A stretch of DNA of 64,000 bases from Comamonas thiooxydans (GTDB lineage Bacteria > Pseudomonadota > Gammaproteobacteria > Burkholderiales > Burkholderiaceae_C): NCBI RefSeq assembly GCF_000964545.1, contig NZ_BBVD01000009.1, positions 1-64,000 of the forward strand, given 5' to 3'. Numbering within the stretch: position 1 is the stretch's first letter; each line of letters starts with the position of its first letter. The notes under the pieces are model-generated. The model was given only the letters and a program-made list of their open reading frames with translations. It was not told the origin of the DNA and did not search any database. Shown here one piece after another: positions 59,524-64,000 of this stretch. The position numbers and the translations under genes are program-made.

Positions 59524-60723
59524 TTGACAACAACACCTGCCACGACATGCATCTATTGCAATGAATACAAAAAATTCACTGACGAGCATATATTCCCAGC
59601 AGGTATGGGAGGGGATGACAAAGATTACTTGTTGAAAAATTTAGTTTGCTGTGACTGTAATACACAAGTTTTTTCTCCGTTAGAAGCGCAATTAATGCGA
59701 AACTCCCCATTCGCAATGGGGAGGCTACAGTTTCAGCCAACTGGACGCACAAGAGGAAACAAAGCAAAACCACCTGAATTTAATCCATCAAGATGCGTGG
59801 TTGTTGACGATAACGGAGTGATATCAGAGGCACATATAACTGCAGGTTTTAAGACTTTGATACTACCTCAGCTTCAAATATTCAATAACAATATTGAAAT
59901 TGGAGGTAGCAATAACCATGAAATTAATTCATTTATAAATGAATTAAAAATTTCCCTTGGAAGCTCAGTATCTGTTATTGTTAAGAGATCAAATGAAATC
60001 GATATCTATTATGAAGTGTCAAAGTACGAATGGAACGGTCACGATTATATTAAGACGAACGATGATGTATATCCAAAACCACCAAAGGGAATCTGGTTTG
60101 AAAACTTAGGCAACAACCAAGATTTGAATGATGGCCATCCTAGATTATTTAAACGGCTAAAGGGACAGATTGTAATAAAGCTATCAAGAACAGCAGAAAT
60201 TTCTGATTTCCTTTCTAAAGTAAGGCGCACTCTACCGCAAATCTCAGAAGACTCACAGCGCAAAGAGAAGGAGCTTAAAAATCCATTAGTTAATGTCGGA
60301 ATGAAAGTGGAGATAACTAAGGTCTTCCGAGCAATAGCAAAAATAGGCGTCAATTTTGCATGCCACGAATATGGTGACAATACAGTTCGCCAAGCTTCAT
60401 TCAGAACAATTAAAGAATATATATTAAGAGGTGTTGGAGATTCACCAGTTATTGATATACCTGAGATAAAAGAACTACTATCACAAGAAAAACGAAAAAT
60501 ACATTTAGCAATTTTGTATCCGCAAATCATTGGGTCACAAAATTTTCTTTTATTTATACTTCAGATATATGGCGGTGGTGTCTTATTAATAAACCTTACC
60601 AATGATTTTCAACAATCATTAATTTTTGAGCCTGTAGTTTATGAGATTGATTATTCAAACAACAAAGTTAATCGTAGCCTATTACATGAGTATCTGCATA
60701 CTCTGATAAATCAAAGTCATTAG
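59524..60723 (+). CDS. HNH-domain protein, AT-rich prophage cargo
   Basis: 399 residues, start TTG 59524 with AAGGAG nine bases before it. The N-terminus is an HNH_5-type zinc finger: C9-x2-C12, D-E-H-I-F-P (H22), G-G-D-D-K, and C42-x2-C45-N. The remaining 340 residues are not recognised. Base composition is strikingly AT-rich against its neighbours (many AAT, ATA and TTA codons), a clear sign of transfer from another genome. The position between umuDC and the lysis genes is a typical cargo slot, so a phage-defence or nuclease role is plausible but unproven. Confidence 0.75.
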   Translation: MTTTPATTCIYCNEYKKFTDEHIFPAGMGGDDKDYLLKNLVCCDCNTQVFSPLEAQLMRNSPFAMGRLQFQPTGRTRGNKAKPPEFNPSRCVVVDDNGVISEAHITAGFKTLILPQLQIFNNNIEIGGSNNHEINSFINELKISLGSSVSVIVKRSNEIDIYYEVSKYEWNGHDYIKTNDDVYPKPPKGIWFENLGNNQDLNDGHPRLFKRLKGQIVIKLSRTAEISDFLSKVRRTLPQISEDSQRKEKELKNPLVNVGMKVEITKVFRAIAKIGVNFACHEYGDNTVRQASFRTIKEYILRGVGDSPVIDIPEIKELLSQEKRKIHLAILYPQIIGSQNFLLFILQIYGGGVLLINLTNDFQQSLIFEPVVYEIDYSNNKVNRSLLHEYLHTLINQSH

Positions 60724-60754
60724 ATTTTTTCTTACGCTTATTATTAAATTTGAA

Positions 60755-61249
60755 TCACTGAATTATTCCCAGAAGCGCTCTATCAGCGACAACCTGCCCA
60801 TGTAACAGCTTTACTTGGGCGTCTCGGCGCTCGACCAGTCCGACAAGCTGGCCAACCACGCCCGCGCTTTCTGCAGCAATGGCTGCGAGTCGCTGGTGCT
60901 GATCTGCGAGATCTCGGCAGGCAGCGGCATCACCGGCAAGTTGGGCGTTGCGGGTGGCAGCGGCACTGATGTCGTGCTGCAGGCCTGCAATGCGGGCAGC
61001 ATCAGCAGTGCGGCCAGCCTCCAGGCGGGCCATTTCTTGCGTGTAGTCATGGGTGTTTTCCTGTTGGGCGGTGCCGTGCTCCACTAAGGCCTCCGCTTTA
61101 TTTTCTGTATCTGCTTGCGCCTGCTGAGCCTGCGCCACAGCCGCTTTTGCATGTGAAGTCTCGACCTTGGCCAGCCGCTGAGTCTGTGCAGCCAGCAGTA
61201 AGGCAAGAGCCAAGGCCAGCCACGGCCAGATGCGGGACGCGCCTGTCAT
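60755..61249 (-). CDS. Rz-type inner-membrane spanin subunit
   Basis: 164 residues from ATG 61249, overlapping the endolysin stop by ATGA. One N-terminal membrane segment (about 6-24), then a long Ala/Gln/Glu-rich coiled coil in the periplasm, as in Rz i-spanins. An o-spanin frame (60811-61050) is embedded. Together they fuse inner and outer membranes at the end of lysis. Confidence 0.85.
   Translation of the reverse strand: MTGASRIWPWLALALALLLAAQTQRLAKVETSHAKAAVAQAQQAQADTENKAEALVEHGTAQQENTHDYTQEMARLEAGRTADAARIAGLQHDISAAATRNAQLAGDAAACRDLADQHQRLAAIAAESAGVVGQLVGLVERRDAQVKLLHGQVVADRALLGIIQ
60811..61050 (-). CDS. Rz1-type outer-membrane spanin lipoprotein, embedded in Rz
   Basis: 79 residues in a different frame inside Rz. 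A basic N-terminus and hydrophobic stretch end in a lipobox L-Q-A-C (Cys24), followed by a Pro-rich mature part (P-L-P-P-A-T-P). This embedded arrangement is the classical Rz/Rz1 design of tailed phages and fixes the functional identity of both genes. Confidence 0.85.
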   Translation of the reverse strand: MTTRKKWPAWRLAALLMLPALQACSTTSVPLPPATPNLPVMPLPAEISQISTSDSQPLLQKARAWLASLSDWSSAETPK

Positions 61250-61716
61250 GCCAGCCCCCGCTCGCACAGTTGCCGCTCGGCCGCGCGGCGCTTGACCAGG
61301 CCGGGCAGCTGCTTGCCGCCGGCGTAGGTCCAGCGGCTCAGCTCGGCACAGGCGCCATCCATATCGCCGGCATTGGCCTTGCGTACCAAGGTACTGCGGC
61401 AGAAGGCGTCATCCCCCACATTGAAGGCGAAGCTCAGGAAGGCCGCACGCTGGGCATCCGTCAGCGGCGCACGAACGCAGCTCAGGGCGTCGGCATGCTT
61501 GGCCAAGTCCTTGTAAAGCATCTCCTCGCACTGCTCACGGGTGAACGTCTGGCCATCGCGCAGCTCGGGACCGGTATGCCCCGTGCAACTGGTCAACACG
61601 TTGACCGGGTCGCGGTAGCTGCGCAGCACAGTGCCCTCGTACTTCTGCACCAGGGGCACGGCCAGGGCCACGGCTGCGCCGCCAATGGCCGCAATAAGTC
61701 TTTCTTTCCAGCTCAT
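61246..61716 (-). CDS. Endolysin (GH24 lysozyme, probable SAR type)
   Basis: 156 residues from ATG 61716. An uncleaved-type N-terminal hydrophobic segment (about 7-22, A-A-I-G-G-A-A-V-A-L-A-V-P-L-V) precedes the catalytic Y-E-G-T-V-L-R-S-Y-R-D-P ... S-C-T-G-H-T-G, giving the E-D-T triad of P21-like lysozymes. The weakly hydrophobic N-terminus suggests a signal-anchor-release endolysin. F-A-F-N-V-G-D-D and W-T-Y-A-G-G-K are further family marks. Overlaps both neighbours by ATGA. Confidence 0.88.
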   Translation of the reverse strand: MSWKERLIAAIGGAAVALAVPLVQKYEGTVLRSYRDPVNVLTSCTGHTGPELRDGQTFTREQCEEMLYKDLAKHADALSCVRAPLTDAQRAAFLSFAFNVGDDAFCRSTLVRKANAGDMDGACAELSRWTYAGGKQLPGLVKRRAAERQLCERGLA

Positions 61717-62030
61717 CGGCTTGTCACTCCTTTGATTGCAGTCCAGAAGCCCACACAGGCACCGCCCAGCATGACGATGGCTGCCAGAGGCTTGGCTACC
61801 TTGCCCACCCAATTCAGCACCTTGAAAGCGCCCTTCATGGCGGTGAAAAACTCCAGCATTTCCGCCAGTTGCTGCTTGAGCTCCTGCAGCTCCTGACGCT
61901 CCTCATGAAGGCCCTGCGCTAAGGCTTTCAGATCGCGCTCGATGGTTGCCATACGCTCACTCCCTTCATCCAACCGTTCTTTAATCTGCTCATGCTCCAG
62001 CACGGGCAGTTCATCGATTAGCTCCTCCAT
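61713..62030 (-). CDS. Phage coiled-coil membrane protein, holin candidate
   Basis: 105 residues. The N-terminal two thirds are an acidic/basic coiled coil (about 1-65), and the C-terminus has a hydrophobic segment (about 78-98, K-P-L-A-A-I-V-M-L-G-G-A-C-V-G-F-W). Its place directly before the endolysin fits a holin or pinholin partner, but only one clear membrane segment is seen. Confidence 0.65.
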   Translation of the reverse strand: MEELIDELPVLEHEQIKERLDEGSERMATIERDLKALAQGLHEERQELQELKQQLAEMLEFFTAMKGAFKVLNWVGKVAKPLAAIVMLGGACVGFWTAIKGVTSR

Positions 62031-62039
62031 CAGCCCCTC

Positions 62040-62330
62040 CTATGGCTTGGTTGTAATGAACAGCAGCAGGCAAAACAGAGCCGGTGCCAGTGCATCCAGG
62101 CCACTGGCCCAGTTCCAGACCCTGGGGTCAAACCCACCCCACCAGGGCATGCCCTCACGATGGCCGGCCGCAAACGTCTGAATCCAGCGGTATTCCGCCT
62201 GGGTGTGCTCGCGGGCCAGCCACCAGCTGCAGGCCAGCGCGCCACCCAACCACCAGTTACCCAGCACCAGGCCGACCAGGGCCTGGGCCAGCATGGCGAT
62301 CAGCGCGTGAATCAAAGGTGTCCAGTCCAT
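62040..62330 (-). CDS. Phage membrane protein, possible holin
   Basis: 96 residues from ATG 62330. Two hydrophobic segments (about 8-40 and 80-93) with a polar middle (H-T-Q-A-E-Y-R-W-I-Q). Located between the tail-fibre assembly gene and the lysis genes and read with them. It could be the holin, or a polymer of unknown role; sequence alone does not decide. Confidence 0.6.
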   Translation of the reverse strand: MDWTPLIHALIAMLAQALVGLVLGNWWLGGALACSWWLAREHTQAEYRWIQTFAAGHREGMPWWGGFDPRVWNWASGLDALAPALFCLLLFITTKP

Positions 62331-62332
62331 GG

Positions 62333-62899
62333 CTACAGCTCCAGCGCGTGCGCGTAGATAAAGAGCTCGTCCACCTGCTGGGCGCTGAGCTCGAGTTGCT
62401 CGGCCGCCCACAGCACCGTAGGGCTGGCGCGCTTCCAGTTCAGCACCTCGTTCATCGCGGCATCGAGCATGGTCTGCTGCTCAGCATCCGTGAGCGACTC
62501 GCGCAGCTGCTGCAGGCGATCCCAGAGAGACACGCCCTGCCCATCCACCTGCTGCATCAGGGCCAGCTTGGCTTGCCAGCGCGCGACTTCGGCTGGCACT
62601 CGCGGTGGCGATACATCGCCACTACCCGCAAACACCCTGTCAGGCGTTGAAGGCGCCGGGATCTCATAGGCAGCCAAGGCGGATACGGGTGCGCTCAAGT
62701 TGACATGCCACCCAGGTATGAGCGCCATCTCCGGGATGGACCCCTCCGGAGTCTCAATCACTGTGCCTGTGGGCCGCTGAATCCTCCCAACGACATCGAC
62801 TGCCACATCCTCTATATAGGAAGGCCATGCGTTTTCAACGATCCAGGGTGCGAGAGCGAGGCGAGCAGCCGCCTCGCTGGCAAATTGCAGGTACATCAT
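62333..62899 (-). CDS. Phage tail-fibre assembly / tail protein
   Basis: 188 residues from ATG 62899 (62896 possible), overlapping the preceding stop. N-terminal Y-L-Q-F-A-S-E-A, then a variable middle, and a helical C-terminus (about 115-188) with L-T-D-A-E-Q-Q-T-M-L-D-A-A-M. The position right behind a tail tip protein and the size fit tail-fibre assembly chaperones. The family match is moderate. Confidence 0.6.
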   Translation of the reverse strand: MMYLQFASEAAARLALAPWIVENAWPSYIEDVAVDVVGRIQRPTGTVIETPEGSIPEMALIPGWHVNLSAPVSALAAYEIPAPSTPDRVFAGSGDVSPPRVPAEVARWQAKLALMQQVDGQGVSLWDRLQQLRESLTDAEQQTMLDAAMNEVLNWKRASPTVLWAAEQLELSAQQVDELFIYAHALEL

Positions 62900-64000
62900 G
62901 CTGTGAGCCTTTTGAGCTGAGAATTGCTAAGTGCCTGGTTGTAAAAAGCAAGACTTCTAATGCGAGAGCTCACGGATGCGATGGGATTTGTCTTTCTATA
63001 TGTACCAAGAGAAAGCTCTGGATAAGCCCCAACAGAAACAGAAGCATCTGCTTTTAAAGGCTCTGCCCCACTTGAAGTCACGCTAAGGCTATTTGGAGTC
63101 ACGGCAAGCGCACAGCGTAAAAAGCTTCCGACGGCTAGGTTTTGAAGGGCAATATTTTTTGTGTTTTCTTCATTAAACTTATAACTGAAATAGATATTCC
63201 GCGCTCCAGAGCACATAAATCTAAATCGCTTATTTTCTTCCGCATAAACAGATATTCCGAATGTGCCGTCCGACGCTGGCCCCCCAACGAGTGCCGCCTC
63301 TTGGACAACACTAAAGTTGGTGGCAAGCGGTGCCGCACCCGTGAAACTAACAATATCTGCTGCGCGAGTAGCTGCCGCTGTCGTCGTTGGTATGAATGAA
63401 GTGGGGAAGGCTCCCTTTTCTAGCTGAGGGAGACTGACTTCAACATCCCCCACTGTTGAGACAACAACACCGACTCCGAAGCGTACTGAAAGAGTGCCAG
63501 CCGTTGTCACGTCCAACAGCATTGACACCTTCTTTTTGCCGGTGCCAACAGAAGTGCCAGAAGCGATCTCAACACCGTCAACAAAGTAGCGAGCCGTGAA
63601 CACCGCAGTTCCAGCCGATGCACCCAGGAAGTTTCCAACGGATGAGGCCACATAGAAATTGCATGGCAGATGGAAAACGTACTGACCGACATCCATCGGA
63701 GTATTCAACTGCGTGAGGAAATGTCTTGCTGGAGTCGCTGTTGTCAGCCGCAGTGACGTGTAGATACCTGCAGAAATGACCTCTGTGCTGCCATTGCCAA
63801 CCGAGAATGGGAAGTTTGTGGGAGCAGTCCCTGGAGCCCCCGAAGTCGCTCCCGCAAACACCGAGTTGAGCAATATGTTGGTGCGAGCTTCCTCCACCAA
63901 CAAACCCAGGCACTTGCCTGTTTCTGGATCGTAGTCGACACGCGGCACATTGTTCGCAACTGTGCGCAGTACTCCATCAGGGCCGTAGCACGTTGCGGTG
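62896..64000 (-). CDS. Phage tail/receptor-type structural protein, C-terminal part (5' end outside window)
   Basis: The frame is open to the window edge; about 368 residues are seen. The segment T-V-A-N-N-V-P-R-V-D-Y-D-P-E-T-G-K-C-L-G-L-L-V-E-E-A-R-T-N is a block common in phage tail and virion surface proteins, followed by a beta-rich region that resembles a LamG-like carbohydrate-binding fold and a second repeat-like domain. GTG 63948 has been called a start elsewhere, but the in-frame codons continue upstream. It probably contacts the host surface. Confidence 0.75.
   Translation of the reverse strand, partial: TATCYGPDGVLRTVANNVPRVDYDPETGKCLGLLVEEARTNILLNSVFAGATSGAPGTAPTNFPFSVGNGSTEVISAGIYTSLRLTTATPARHFLTQLNTPMDVGQYVFHLPCNFYVASSVGNFLGASAGTAVFTARYFVDGVEIASGTSVGTGKKKVSMLLDVTTAGTLSVRFGVGVVVSTVGDVEVSLPQLEKGAFPTSFIPTTTAAATRAADIVSFTGAAPLATNFSVVQEAALVGGPASDGTFGISVYAEENKRFRFMCSGARNIYFSYKFNEENTKNIALQNLAVGSFLRCALAVTPNSLSVTSSGAEPLKADASVSVGAYPELSLGTYRKTNPIASVSSRIRSLAFYNQALSNSQLKRLTA

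Noticed and set aside
1..64000. CRISPR arrays, rRNA operons and insertion sequences
   Set aside because: No regularly spaced 25-40 bp repeats, no rRNA sequence and no transposase gene was seen.

Overview
The window looks like chromosome of a GC-rich betaproteobacterium of the family Comamonadaceae, most likely Comamonas or a close relative. This is inferred from gene order (nadE-glnB, dnaX-ybaB-recR next to the 4.5S RNA gene, earP-efp, a Bug-type binding protein, DUF3619/DUF3106 genes behind a sigma factor) and from protein character. No database was consulted. The chromosomal backbone (about 6.55-55.59 kb) is flanked by mobile DNA on both sides.

Left edge (1-6.5 kb): the window opens inside the GG(E)EF motif of a diguanylate cyclase. 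It then runs through short phage-type genes (a Lar-like zinc finger protein, a Gp37/Gp68 family protein, a secreted protein, several small hypotheticals and an excisionase-like HTH protein) to a tyrosine integrase facing a tRNA-Val(TAC) gene. No structural phage genes are visible here. The element is a prophage end, a satellite or a remnant inserted at the 3' side of the tRNA.

Backbone: hupB, pgsA, uvrC; a CoA-transferase / HMG-CoA-lyase-like / Bug cluster with a divergent LysR regulator; earP-efp; aat-bpt (N-degron leucyl transferases); an IclR regulator; a PBP7-type endopeptidase; two leuA genes of different classes, pssA and ilvBNC; a sigma factor with two membrane-anchored partners; rdd, dgkA and a LOG-family gene; glnB-nadE; a FemAB-like protein; two chemoreceptors; ppa; an Mpo1-like membrane protein; a Crp/Fnr regulator; moaA-mobA-moeA; a thioredoxin-like protein; rnhA, a YafS-like protein, gloB and mltD; recR-ybaB-dnaX; ffs; rimO.

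Right edge (55.59-64 kb): a prophage whose large serine integrase starts on top of the rimO start codon. It carries umuDC under a perfect CTGT-N8-ACAG SOS box and an AT-rich HNH-domain cargo gene. A leftward late module follows: tail protein, tail-fibre assembly protein, two membrane proteins, endolysin, Rz and embedded Rz1.

Strongest observations: (1) a complete leucine attenuator upstream of the class II leuA (leader peptide with four CTA codons, antiterminator and terminator); (2) a nine-A slippery run in dnaX exactly where a gamma-like product would end; (3) a dispersed palindromic repeat family, two copies of which appear to have been absorbed in frame into proteins (FemAB-like and MoeA); (4) a prophage at the 5' end of rimO; (5) helically phased repeats upstream of the tyrosine integrase.
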